Assembly: GCF_023074185.1 (NCBI RefSeq)
Contig: NZ_JADPKY010000132.1
Location: 186,001 to 250,000, forward strand
Direction: 5' to 3'
Source of the DNA: Bradyrhizobium sp. 132
GTDB lineage: Bacteria > Pseudomonadota > Alphaproteobacteria > Rhizobiales > Xanthobacteraceae
Length of the DNA stretch: 64,000 nt
Below, in pieces: positions 28,013 through 36,197 of the stretch. The position numbers were made by a program, and so were the translations under genes. Position 1 is the first letter of the stretch. Every line of letters begins with the position of its first letter. A model generated the notes under the pieces. That model did not search any database. It saw only the letters and a program-made list of their open reading frames with translations, and was not told the origin of the DNA.

Positions 28013-28975
28013 TCAAAATCCGTAGAGCCGCGCCGGATTGTCGACCAGGATTTTCTTGCGCACATCCGCATCCGGTGCCCACACCGGAAGCTGATTGAGG
28101 AGACGCCCGTCGTCGATCTGGTAGAGCGGCGCGACGTCGGTTGGCTTGCGTCCCTCGACGCGGCTCGAATCCGGATGCGGCCAGTCGGTGCCCCAGACGA
28201 TGCGGTCCGCGTTCGCGGTGATCAGCGCCTGCGCGAACGGCACAATGTCCTTGTAATCCGGCGCGAGCGTTGACGAGCGATAGGCGCCCGAAATCTTGAC
28301 ATAGGCCTTCCCCGACTTCACCAGCGCGACGAGATCGGAGAAGCCCGGCTGGCCCAGGCCGCGCGAGGCTTCGAGGCCGCCGAAATGGTCGAACACGACA
28401 GGTACCGGCGCCGTCTCGACGAGGTCCTTGATCGCCGAGATCATCGGCAGCGTGGTGTAAAGCTGCACGTGCCAGCCGCGCGCCTTCATGCGCTCGACTG
28501 CGGCGGTGAAGCGCGGTCGGCCGACATTGGGGTCGTTGACGCCGCCGGTCGCGAGATTGAGGCGGACGCCGCGGAACCCGTCCTGATGCATCGCGTCCAG
28601 CGCGCTCTCCGGCGTCTTGTCGTCGATCACGGCCACGCCGCGAGCATTGACGCCGCGTGCTTTCATGCCGAACAGGGTCGACGAATTGTCGGTTCCGTAG
28701 ACACTTGGAGTGACAATCACCACGCGTTCCATATTCAGCGACTTGTGCAGCGCGGCCATCTCCTCCGGAGATGCCAGCTCGGGCGTGTAGACACGCCCAG
28801 CGAAGAACGGAAACGTTTCGGGATCGCCGTGGATATGGGTGTGGCAGTCGCAGGCATGCAGCGGAACGTCGAAGTTGACCGGCGTCGCGGGCTGTGCCGC
28901 ACGGGCGTGGGCTTTGTTGGACATGGCAACTCCGGCGGCAAGGGAGGCAAGCAGGACGCTACGTCGGCTGAGCAT
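28013..28975 (-). CDS. Exported amidohydrolase (LigI-like lactonase family)
   Basis: A 320-residue amidohydrolase-2 family TIM barrel. The N-terminus carries a Tat-like signal (LSRRSVLLASLAAGVA). Metal ligands are in ACDCHTHIHGDPETFPFF (H45, H47), with FDHFGG and the catalytic Asp D264 in WGTDWPHPDS. The HTHIHG and FAGRVYTP context resembles 2-pyrone-4,6-dicarboxylate lactonases, but export is unusual for that enzyme, so the substrate is open. ATG 28975 opens the signal peptide. It converges on the RND pump gene, with only 72 bp between the stops. Confidence 0.85.
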   Translation of the reverse strand: MLSRRSVLLASLAAGVAMSNKAHARAAQPATPVNFDVPLHACDCHTHIHGDPETFPFFAGRVYTPELASPEEMAALHKSLNMERVVIVTPSVYGTDNSSTLFGMKARGVNARGVAVIDDKTPESALDAMHQDGFRGVRLNLATGGVNDPNVGRPRFTAAVERMKARGWHVQLYTTLPMISAIKDLVETAPVPVVFDHFGGLEASRGLGQPGFSDLVALVKSGKAYVKISGAYRSSTLAPDYKDIVPFAQALITANADRIVWGTDWPHPDSSRVEGRKPTDVAPLYQIDDGRLLNQLPVWAPDADVRKKILVDNPARLYGF

Positions 28976-29021
28976 GGTTTCTCTCCCCGCTTTGCTATTT
29001 GGAGGTAGTGACACTATCACA

Positions 29022-29579
29022 TCAGTCCGGAAGCTGCTCCGCTTCGCTGCATAGCTGCTCGACGAGGCTCGCAAGCGGGCGTGAGCCGTCAACGCGCACC
29101 ACCGGGGAGGGCAAGCCCGCGAGCCACGCTTCATCCTTTGCAAGACTGCGGCCTTCGCGATCTCCGGCTTCGTAGTGCGATGCCCATTCGACAAAAGATT
29201 CAGTCTCATCATGGCGCCAGCCGCCTGGCGCGACGGCGTCAGCGCCGAAATGGGCGGCCTCGCGGGCGCGCAATCGCGTCAGCCGGATTTCGCGCGGCGT
29301 GCTCACGAAGACGACCAGATCGAAAAGCGGGACAAGCTCCTCGCCCCAGCCGGTGACGGTTCCGCTCAGCACCCAATCGAGACGCGGCAGAAACATTTCG
29401 CGCATCAGGCGCAGACGCTCGGCGGCGGGGCGCGTGGTCTGGTAGGGCGGCGCGGTCGGCAGCCAGAAATAATCATCGCTGTCGTGATGCGGTAGCGCAA
29501 GCCGGCCGGCGAGCGCGCGGCCGATCGTCGTCACGCTGGAGCCTGAAGCTCCCATCAGATGGATGCGGCGGCTCTTCAT
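29022..29579 (-). CDS. P-loop kinase-like protein without the Walker A lysine
   Basis: A 185-residue adenylate/shikimate-kinase-like protein. The P-loop reads GASGSSVTT (10-18), where the usual GK[ST] is replaced by SVT, so the phosphate-binding lysine is absent. An acidic HHDSDDYFW segment follows (about 34-42), then VVFVSTPREIRLTRLRARE, which looks like a lid/base region. Such GASGS-type proteins are annotated as AAA or adenylate-kinase-like ATPases, with no proven function. ATG 29579 is preferred to the GTG at 29588. It lies between the amidohydrolase (46 bp) and the TolC-type gene (25 bp), all leftward, and may be co-transcribed. Confidence 0.75.
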   Translation of the reverse strand: MKSRRIHLMGASGSSVTTIGRALAGRLALPHHDSDDYFWLPTAPPYQTTRPAAERLRLMREMFLPRLDWVLSGTVTGWGEELVPLFDLVVFVSTPREIRLTRLRAREAAHFGADAVAPGGWRHDETESFVEWASHYEAGDREGRSLAKDEAWLAGLPSPVVRVDGSRPLASLVEQLCSEAEQLPD

Positions 29580-29604
29580 CGGCACCACCCCAGACGATTT
29601 GGAA

Positions 29605-31035
29605 TTATTGCCCAGACGGCGTGCGCAGGCCGTGCCAGGCGTCGCGGACCTGTTGGTAGTGCACCTCGGGCAGATAGTCCGGCGTGTTCAGGCCCAAGGT
29701 CTTGACGTCGAGATGGCCGACGGCGCTGAGCAGCGTGTAGGAGGCGATCACGCGGTCGCGGCTGGCGCCGATCAGGCGGGCCTTGGCCTGGATCAAATCG
29801 GCCTGCGAGTTCAGCACGTCGACCGTCGTGCGCTGTCCGCCGGCGGCCTCGCGCTGCACGCCCTGGAGTGCGACGGTTGCCGCCTTCACCTCGGACTCGG
29901 AAGCGGACACCGCGATCTTGGCGCCTTCGTTGGCAACCCAGGCGCTGGTCGCCGCGGTGCGCGCCTGGTTGCGCACCTGATCGAGCACGAGCCGACTCTG
30001 GGCCGTGATCTCCTTGGCCTGCCGGGTCTGCGCAGCAGCCTGGCCGCCGTCGTAGATCGGCGCAGTGACGTTGGCGACGATCGAGGCCTGGTCCTCGGCG
30101 AAGGTGCCGAGCGTCGGGTCGTTGTTGCGGCTCCGGCTGGCGCTGCCCTGGATGCTCGCGCTCGGCAGCAGCGCGCCTTCTGCGACGCGGATGTTGGTGG
30201 AGGCGACATCGACGTCGAAGCCCGCCGCCATCACCGCCGGGTGCTGACGGATCGCCATCATCAGCGAGTCTTCGCGGCTCTTCGGCAGATAGCGGTCGAC
30301 GACTTCGGCGGCTCGAAGCTGCGACGGTGCATTGCCGATCACCTGCGCGTAGATCGCCTGGCTCACCGCCAGCGCGACTTCGGCGGCGTTGAGATCGGAA
30401 AGCCCGCGGTTGAGCCGCGCCTCGGCCTGGGCGCTGTCGGTCGGCGTGACGTCGCCGGCGTTGAGGCGGCGCTGGGTGACGGCGAGCGTTTCGCGCAGGA
30501 AGGAGACGTTGGAGCGCTGCGCCTCGACCAGCGACTGGTTGGCGAGCACGTTGGTGTAGGCGGTAACCGCGTCGAGCAGCACGCCCTGGCCGACATTGCG
30601 CAGCGCCTCGCGGCCCGACTGCACCTGGAGTTCTGCGGCGCGCACGTTGTTGGCGGTGCGGAAACCGTTGAACAGGGTCTGCGTCACAGTGACGCCGATG
30701 ATCCACGGCTTCAGATTGGCGGTCTGGATGGTGTTGTCGGGCAGCAGATTGCGCACCGATTGCAGCCCGGCGCTGAGGCTTGCCACGATCTGCGGCCGAT
30801 AGCCGGCGAGCGCCTGCGGCACGTTCTCGTCGGTGGCGCGCTGACGCGCGCGCTCGGCATTGAGCTGCGGGTTGGTCTGGTAGGCCTTGGCGAGCGCCTC
30901 CGGCAGGGCTTCCGCCCATGCGGCGGAGGGCAGGGCGCAACAGAGCGCCAGCGTGGTCCATGTCGCGAGCACAGGAGCCACGCCCGATCGATGCCGCGTC
31001 ATCACGCGACCAACTCTGGCGGCACGCCCAATCAT
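29605..31035 (-). CDS. TolC family outer membrane protein
   Basis: A 476-residue TolC-type protein. A long N-region leads to a Sec signal ending PSAAWA-EALPEALAKAY. The repeated halves characteristic of TolC are visible: QTLFNGFRTANNVRAAELQV in the first half and APIYDGGQAAAQTRQAKEI in the second. Each is followed by Ala-rich coiled-coil helices, and GQRTTVDVLNSQADLIQAKARL lies near the end. It forms the outer membrane channel for type I secretion or RND efflux. The start is uncertain: ATG 31035 is used, ATG 31002 is equally possible. It could serve the RND pair at 23.5-27.9 kb, though it is on the other strand. Confidence 0.88.
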   Translation of the reverse strand: MIGRAARVGRVMTRHRSGVAPVLATWTTLALCCALPSAAWAEALPEALAKAYQTNPQLNAERARQRATDENVPQALAGYRPQIVASLSAGLQSVRNLLPDNTIQTANLKPWIIGVTVTQTLFNGFRTANNVRAAELQVQSGREALRNVGQGVLLDAVTAYTNVLANQSLVEAQRSNVSFLRETLAVTQRRLNAGDVTPTDSAQAEARLNRGLSDLNAAEVALAVSQAIYAQVIGNAPSQLRAAEVVDRYLPKSREDSLMMAIRQHPAVMAAGFDVDVASTNIRVAEGALLPSASIQGSASRSRNNDPTLGTFAEDQASIVANVTAPIYDGGQAAAQTRQAKEITAQSRLVLDQVRNQARTAATSAWVANEGAKIAVSASESEVKAATVALQGVQREAAGGQRTTVDVLNSQADLIQAKARLIGASRDRVIASYTLLSAVGHLDVKTLGLNTPDYLPEVHYQQVRDAWHGLRTPSGQ

Positions 31036-31256
31036 GTAATCCCGCAAATCCCGGCTGTCCGCCCCCGCCGACGGCGGCTCTCTTAACTGTTTAACCAGCC
31101 GACGTCCCGCAGGCAAACTGCCGCGGGGAAAACCCCCATGTATTCCGTGCTTGTTGCAGGTGCGTCACACACCAATCCCCTCCAGGATGCGTTATAGGGA
31201 GCTTGGCGGCTTCCAATCCGTCAGGTGCCTGTCATGTAGTCCGGACCCCACGGATG

Positions 31257-33115
31257 ATGCCGAAGCTCTTCTCCGATTCCGATGCTCTCGCGGAGGAGAT
31301 CGTTCGCGCTGTCGGAACCGATTTGGTGGTCGGACTGCCGCTCGGCCTCGGCAAGGCCAATCATGTGGTCAACGCTCTCTATGCGCGTGCCTGTGCCGAT
31401 CCTGACGTCAAGCTGACACTGCTCTCGGCGCTGACGTTGGAAAAGCCGAGACCGAAAGGCTTGATCGAGCACCGGTTCATCGCCCCGTGATCGACCGATT
31501 GTTCGGCGGCTATCCCGATCTTGCCTATGCCGATGCGCTGCGCGAAAGCCGGTTGCCGCCCAACGTCGAAGTCGTTGAATTCTTCTTTCTGGCGGGACGC
31601 TGGCTGCACGTGCCGGCCGCGCAGCAGAATTACATCTCGGCCAACTATACCCACGCGGCAAGCTATCTGCTGGCGCGCGGGCTCAATGTGGTGACGCAAC
31701 TGGTGGCCAAGCGCGTCGTCGACGGGGTGCCGCGCTACAGCCTGTCTTGCAACACTGACACGACGCTGGACGTGCTGCGTGAACGCCGCGCCGGGCGTGC
31801 ATCGTTCAAGCTGATCGCACAGGTGAATTCCGAACTGCCGTTCATGCCGGGCGCGGGCGACCTTCCGGCCGATGAATTCAGCGCCGTGCTGGAGAGCGCT
31901 GCGACCGACTTTCCGCTCTTTGCGCCGCCGTCGGAGCCGATCTCCAACGTCAAATACGCGATCGGACTGAATGCGGCATCGCTGGTACGCGATGGTGGCA
32001 CGCTTCAGATCGGCATCGGACAGATCGGCGATGCGCTGGCGCAGGGTCTGATCCTGCGCCATCGCGACAGCGCTGCCTTTCAAAAAATCGTGGCTCGGCT
32101 GTCACCCGCACCACTGTCTGTTCCGCAGGAAACCGGAGCCTTCGAGGTAGGGCTTTATGGCGTCAGCGAAATGCTGACCGAAGCCTTCATCGGCTTGATC
32201 GACGCCGGCATCCTCAAGCGTGCCGTCGACGGGGTGGTGCTGCACGGCGCCTTCTTCCTCGGACCGAAATCTTTCTATCGTGCGTTGCGCGAGATGTCGC
32301 CTGACCAGATCGCGCGCATCCAGATGATGCCGGTGTCGTTCACCAACGAACTCTACGGCGAGGAGGAACGGAAGCGCCGGGCGCGGATCGATGCGCGCTT
32401 CATCAACAACACGATGATGGCCACGCTCTTAGGCGCGGCCGTCTCCGACGGCCTCGACAACGGGCAGGTGGTGAGCGGCGTCGGTGGGCAATACAATTTT
32501 GTGGCGCAGGCTTTTGCGCTCGAAGGGGCGCGATCAGTCCTGACGCTCGAGGCGACGCGCCAGGCGGGCCGTTCGCTCAAATCCAACATTCTCTGGCGCT
32601 ATGGGCACGAGACCATTCCCCGGCACCTGCGGGATATCTTCGTCACCGAATACGGCGTTGCCGATCTCAGGGGGAAGTCGGATGCCGACGTCATCGCGGG
32701 GATGCTGGCGATCGCGGATTCGCGCTTCCAGGGCGAGTTGGTGCGGGTCGCGAAGGACGCCGGCAAATTGCCGCGCGGCTATGAGATACCGGCGGCCCAC
32801 CGCGAAAACCATCCAGAACGGATCACGAGCGCGCTCAAGCCCGCGCGCGATGCCGGGCTGCTGCCGTCGTTCCCGTTCGGCTGCGATTTCACTGAGGTGG
32901 AACAGCGCCTCATCCCGGCGTTGGAGATGCTGCAAGGCGCGCAACGCTCGCCGCAGGCGTTGGCGAGCTTGCTGTGGCAGGGATTGATACGAACGCCCGA
33001 CGGTGCCGATGAGGCGTGTCTCGCACGCCTCGGTCTTGATCGCCCCGCGACCTGGGCCGAGCGTGGATATCGCGCGCTCGTCAGCGCGGCCCTCGCACAG
33101 AGCCGCGAGACGTAG
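31257..33115 (+). pseudogene. Acetyl-CoA hydrolase/transferase, split by a one-base frameshift
   Basis: Codons from 31257 (MPKLFSDSDALAEEIVRAVG) to a TGA at 31488-31490 encode the first 77 residues; the rest is in another frame from GTG 31487 to 33115. Joined with one extra G at 31487, the product is about 620 residues and reads HRFIAP-VIDRLFGGYPDLAY without a break. Family landmarks occur in the second part: SGVGGQYNFVAQAF and FVTEYGVADLRGKSDADVI. The stop and the GTG overlap as GTGA, so a two-protein coupled translation is possible. A real frameshift or a sequencing error in the CCCCG run is more likely. It converges on the enoyl-CoA hydratase gene, with 4 bp between. Confidence 0.8.
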
Positions 33116-33119
33116 CCGC

Positions 33120-33899
33120 CTACCGGTTCTTGTTCACCGGCTTGCGCTTCTCGATGAACGCCGCCATGCCCTCGGAGCGGTCCTCCAGCGCGAAGGTCGA
33201 GTGGAACAGGTTGCGCTCCACGCTCATGCCCTCGGCGAGCGTGGTCTCGAAGGCGCGGTTGACCGCTTCCTTGGCCATCGCGACCGCGGGCCGCGACATC
33301 GCGGCGATCTTCTCGGCCGCAGCCATCACCTCGTCCATCAGCTTGTCGGGCGGCACGATGCGGCTGACGAGGCCGCTGCGCTCGGCTTCGGCTGCATCCA
33401 TCATGCGGCCGGTGAGGCAAAGGTCCATCGCCTTGGACTTGCCGATCGCACGGGTCAGGCGCTGGGTTCCGCCGATGCCGGGGATGGTGCCGAGCGTGAT
33501 TTCGGGCTGGCCAAATTTCGCGGTGTCGGCGGCGATGATGAAGTCGCACATCATGGCGAGCTCGCAGCCGCCGCCGAGCGCATAGCCCGCGACCGCGGCG
33601 ATCGTCGGCTTGCGGCAGCGTGCGAGGCGGTCGCCGCCGATCGCGGCAAAATCCTCGGAAAACATGTCGATGAAGCCTTTCGGCTGCATCTCTTTGATGT
33701 CTGCGCCGGCGGCAAACGCCTTCTCGCTGCCGGTCACGACGATACAGCCGATGGCGTCATCGGTTTCGAGGTCGTCGACTGCCGCGGCAATCTCGCGGAA
33801 GACGCCGAAGGAGAGCGCGTTGAGCAGCTTCGGCCGGTTCAGCTTGACGATGCCGACCGCGCCTTTGCTTTCGACGATGATGTGTTCGAACGTGCTCAT
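33120..33899 (-). CDS. Enoyl-CoA hydratase
   Basis: A 259-residue crotonase. The oxyanion-hole segment AFAAGADIKEM (61-71) and the second segment with both catalytic glutamates, E113 (GGGCELAM) and E133 (FGQPEITLG), are intact. KPTIAAVAGYALGGG is the family signature. Both glutamates argue for a true hydratase of short-chain enoyl-CoA, acting in fatty acid or amino acid degradation. The start at 33899 is chosen at MSTFEHIIVE; the upstream extension has no family similarity. It ends 4 bp from the convergent acetyl-CoA hydrolase gene. Confidence 0.92.
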   Translation of the reverse strand: MSTFEHIIVESKGAVGIVKLNRPKLLNALSFGVFREIAAAVDDLETDDAIGCIVVTGSEKAFAAGADIKEMQPKGFIDMFSEDFAAIGGDRLARCRKPTIAAVAGYALGGGCELAMMCDFIIAADTAKFGQPEITLGTIPGIGGTQRLTRAIGKSKAMDLCLTGRMMDAAEAERSGLVSRIVPPDKLMDEVMAAAEKIAAMSRPAVAMAKEAVNRAFETTLAEGMSVERNLFHSTFALEDRSEGMAAFIEKRKPVNKNR

Positions 33900-33974
33900 G
33901 CTCCACCCACGCTTTTTGATTGAGCGGGCAATGTGCCCGCTGGCGCGGTGGGCTTCAAGGGCCAAAGATGTCGG

Positions 33975-34013
33975 AAAAGTCGTCCGGAACACGCCGAGAT
34001 GCGCGTTCCGGAC
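33975..34013 (-). terminator. Probable terminator of the 34.0-34.7 kb gene
   Basis: GTCCGGAAC (33982-33990) pairs with GTTCCGGAC (34005-34013), and the stem extends inward by CGC/GCG with one bulge. Read leftward, it follows the stop at 34044 by about 30 nt and is followed by GACTTTTCC, a weak U-rich tail. Confidence 0.5.
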
Positions 34014-34043
34014 GAGGCCCGCAGGCCGGCGATCAGGCTAGAT

Positions 34044-34709
34044 TCAAGCCATGAACATGCGCGCGGCGGAAGCCAGCGTCAGCAGCGTGCCGACGCCGAT
34101 GAAGATCTTGCCGATCAGCGAGCTCTGGTCCCAGGCCGAGCTCTGCTGGCTGCTTGCCATCACCGGCGCCGGCCGCGGCTGCGCATCGGTTGCGGCAATC
34201 ACCGCCTTTTGCGCCGGCGGGTTGTCCTGTTGCAAGGCGCGGTCGATGTCGTTGAGCTGATCGGGTGCGACGACCTGGCTCTCGGCGTTCGGGGCGGCGG
34301 TATTATCGGCCGCTGCCTGGACGTTGTCGTTGGCGCGGCCCGTCATTGCGGAGGCGGCAGCCGCGGTCGGTGTATCGGCGGCGGCGAGCTGCGCATTGGC
34401 GTTGGCGACTTCCGGCGACATCTGGCGCGAGGCCGGCACCTTGCTATTGTCGGCCTTCGCCTCGTCGGCCGTTGCAGCGGCGTCCTTGTTGTCGGCCTTG
34501 TCGCCGGATTTCTGCGCCGTCTTGGTGCTGTCGCGATGGCGCGACGTGTGGCGCCGCTGCTTGCTCGGCTTGACTGCGTCGGCCTGGTTGCCTGCGCTGT
34601 CCGGTTTGCTGCTTGCGGCTGAACTCGGTGCCGCCTGTGCAATGCCCCCGAACAGCAAGAAAAGCCCGGCCAGGAGAATCAGGGCCGCGTGCCCGCTGGC
34701 TTTCTTCAT
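34044..34709 (-). CDS. Exported Ala/Asp-rich protein with C-terminal membrane helix
   Basis: A 221-residue protein starting MKKASGHAALILLAGLF, a clear signal peptide with cleavage near IAQA-APSS. Residues 27-185 are low complexity, rich in Ala, Asp, Lys and Gln (ADNKDAAATADEAKADNSK, ADNTAAPNAESQV), and probably disordered. A membrane helix lies at the C-terminus (SLIGKIFIGVGTLLTLASAAR). The layout suggests a periplasmic protein tethered by its C-terminus. I do not recognise a family. It is divergent from the SigF-like gene, with 276 bp between. Confidence 0.7.
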   Translation of the reverse strand: MKKASGHAALILLAGLFLLFGGIAQAAPSSAASSKPDSAGNQADAVKPSKQRRHTSRHRDSTKTAQKSGDKADNKDAAATADEAKADNSKVPASRQMSPEVANANAQLAAADTPTAAAASAMTGRANDNVQAAADNTAAPNAESQVVAPDQLNDIDRALQQDNPPAQKAVIAATDAQPRPAPVMASSQQSSAWDQSSLIGKIFIGVGTLLTLASAARMFMA

Positions 34710-34923
34710 GTTGACGATCTCCCCAATTTCGCCCGTCCCGGGAGCGAACAGAGACCCCGGGGCGTGACGACAGCGCGGCAAAAAATGGGAATCTTGGGGC
34801 TACACGGGGCAAAAGCGGGGCAAACTAGGCCCCTCGCGGCCGGCCGCCGGGTGCGGACAGCACCGATCGGTGTTATGAGCCGTCCCAGATTTTTACGGAC
34901 GTATCGGTCGCGTGGCCCGGCAC

Positions 34924-34943
34924 AGATCACGAGTTCGTGATCT
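34924..34943. promoter_or_regulatory. 20-bp palindrome upstream of the SigF-like gene
   Basis: AGATCACGA-GT-TCGTGATCT has perfect 9-bp arms and only a 2-nt centre, so it looks like a protein-binding operator rather than a terminator. It lies 13 bp upstream of a candidate -35 element of the ECF gene and could bind a dimeric regulator acting on either divergent gene. Confidence 0.45.
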
Positions 34944-34956
34944 CAAAGGTGCCGCC

Positions 34957-34981
34957 GTAACAAATTGAAAGAACGGCCGAA
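34957..34981 (+). promoter_or_regulatory. Candidate SigF-type promoter (GTAAC/CGAA)
   Basis: GTAACA at 34957-34962 and CGAA at 34978-34981 are 15 nt apart. From memory this resembles the GTAACC-N16-CGAA element described for Caulobacter sigma F, whose anti-sigma NrsF is the partner type found here. The -10 lies only 4 nt before ATG 34986, so transcripts would be leaderless, or translation would start at the GTG at 35001. Confidence 0.4.
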
Positions 34982-34985
34982 TTGC

Positions 34986-35546
34986 ATGGTGAGGGCGCGC
35001 GTGCGCGGACGTGAGGACGAGTGGACCGGCCTGATGCGGTCGGCCATGGCAGGCGATGACGCAGCGTATCATCGCCTGTTGAGGGCGGTCACGCCTGTAC
35101 TGCGCGCTGCCGCGAGGCGCGGCCTGGCGCGGGCTGGGCAGCCTCCCGACCAGGCCGAGGATATCGTGCAGGAGATTTTGTTGGCGGTGCATTTGAAGCG
35201 GCACACCTGGGACAGCGAAGCCCCCTTCGCCCCGTGGCTGTTTGCGATCGGCCGCAACAAGCTGATCGACATGCTGCGGCGGCGGGGCAGGCGGATCTTC
35301 GTCAACATCGACGATTTCGCCGAGACTCTGCCGGGCGAGGTGCCGCAGGAGACGGCCTCGGCGGGCGAGGTCGCCAGCCAGCTCAACACGCTGCCGCAAC
35401 GCCAGCGCGACGTGTTGCAGTCGATCGCGGTCGACAGCACCTCGATCAAGGATACGGCGGCGAAATATTCGATGAGCGAGGGCGCGGTGCGGGTCGCGCT
35501 GCATCGCGGACTTGCGGCGCTGACTGCCAAACTGCGGGACCAGTAG
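34986..35546 (+). CDS. ECF sigma factor, SigF type
   Basis: A 186-residue ECF sigma factor. Region 2 includes GQPPDQAEDIVQEILLAVH and PFAPWLFAIGRNKLIDMLRRR. Region 4 runs from LPQRQRDVLQSIAVDSTSIKDTAAKYSMSEGAVRVALHRG (two adjoining segments) to the end. The adjacent DUF1109/NrsF gene identifies the class that in Caulobacter answers to heavy-metal and oxidative stress. ATG 34986 is used; GTG 35001 (reading MRGREDEW) is a real alternative because the candidate -10 lies next to ATG 34986. The stop is 2 nt before the anti-sigma ATG. Confidence 0.88.
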   Translation: MVRARVRGREDEWTGLMRSAMAGDDAAYHRLLRAVTPVLRAAARRGLARAGQPPDQAEDIVQEILLAVHLKRHTWDSEAPFAPWLFAIGRNKLIDMLRRRGRRIFVNIDDFAETLPGEVPQETASAGEVASQLNTLPQRQRDVLQSIAVDSTSIKDTAAKYSMSEGAVRVALHRGLAALTAKLRDQ

Positions 35547-35548
35547 TC

Positions 35549-36187
35549 ATGGATACCGATCAACTCATTCGCTCGCTCGCGGCCGACAACGCCCATCGCG
35601 CGCCGCGCGTCGGCGCGATGCTGACCATGGCGCTGCTGGTCGCCGCGCCTCTGTCGATCCTGATCTTCGCGACATTTCTCGGCGTGCGTCACGACGTGAT
35701 GAGCGCGATGCACAACCCGTTCTTCGACATGAAGTTCGCGGTCACGCTGTCGCTCGCGATCCCCGCGATCATCGTCAGCCTGCATCTGTCGCGCCCCGAA
35801 GCGTTGCTGCGTGGTTGGGGCTGGTTGCTGCTGCTTCCCGTCGGGCTGCTCGCGGTGGCGATCGGCAGTGAGGCGATGATGGCGCCGGCCATGCCGATGA
35901 CGATGCGATTGATGGGCAAGAACTCCAGGGTGTGTCTGTTCGCAATCCCAGCGATGTCGCTGCCGCTGCTTGCCGGGGCGCTGTTCGGCCTGCGCCACGG
36001 GGCGCCGTCGCATCCCGCGCTCGCCGGTGCGCTCGCCGGCCTGGTGTCGGCCGGGCTCGCCGCGACGCTGTACGCCTCGCACTGCACCGACGATTCCCCG
36101 CTCTTCGTCGCGACCTGGTACACGCTCGCGACCGCGCTGGTGACCGCGATCGGCGCGCTGGTGGGGGCGAGGGTTCTGCGCTACTAG
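35549..36187 (+). CDS. nrsF: NrsF family (DUF1109) anti-sigma factor
   Basis: A 212-residue integral membrane protein with six hydrophobic segments (about 24-44, 63-79, 91-109, 127-146, 157-174 and 186-206). It begins MDTDQLIRSLAADNAHRAP, the conserved cytoplasmic start of NrsF. The two cysteines C129 (SRVCLFAIP) and C179 (YASHCTDDSPLF) match the pair reported to be needed for signal response in Caulobacter NrsF. It lies 2 nt after the ECF gene and is surely co-translated. It ends 10 bp from the convergent DUF2336 gene; CGCCGGC/GCCGGCG (36190-36211) may help end both transcripts. Confidence 0.88.
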   Translation: MDTDQLIRSLAADNAHRAPRVGAMLTMALLVAAPLSILIFATFLGVRHDVMSAMHNPFFDMKFAVTLSLAIPAIIVSLHLSRPEALLRGWGWLLLLPVGLLAVAIGSEAMMAPAMPMTMRLMGKNSRVCLFAIPAMSLPLLAGALFGLRHGAPSHPALAGALAGLVSAGLAATLYASHCTDDSPLFVATWYTLATALVTAIGALVGARVLRY

Positions 36188-36197
36188 CTCGCCGGCC

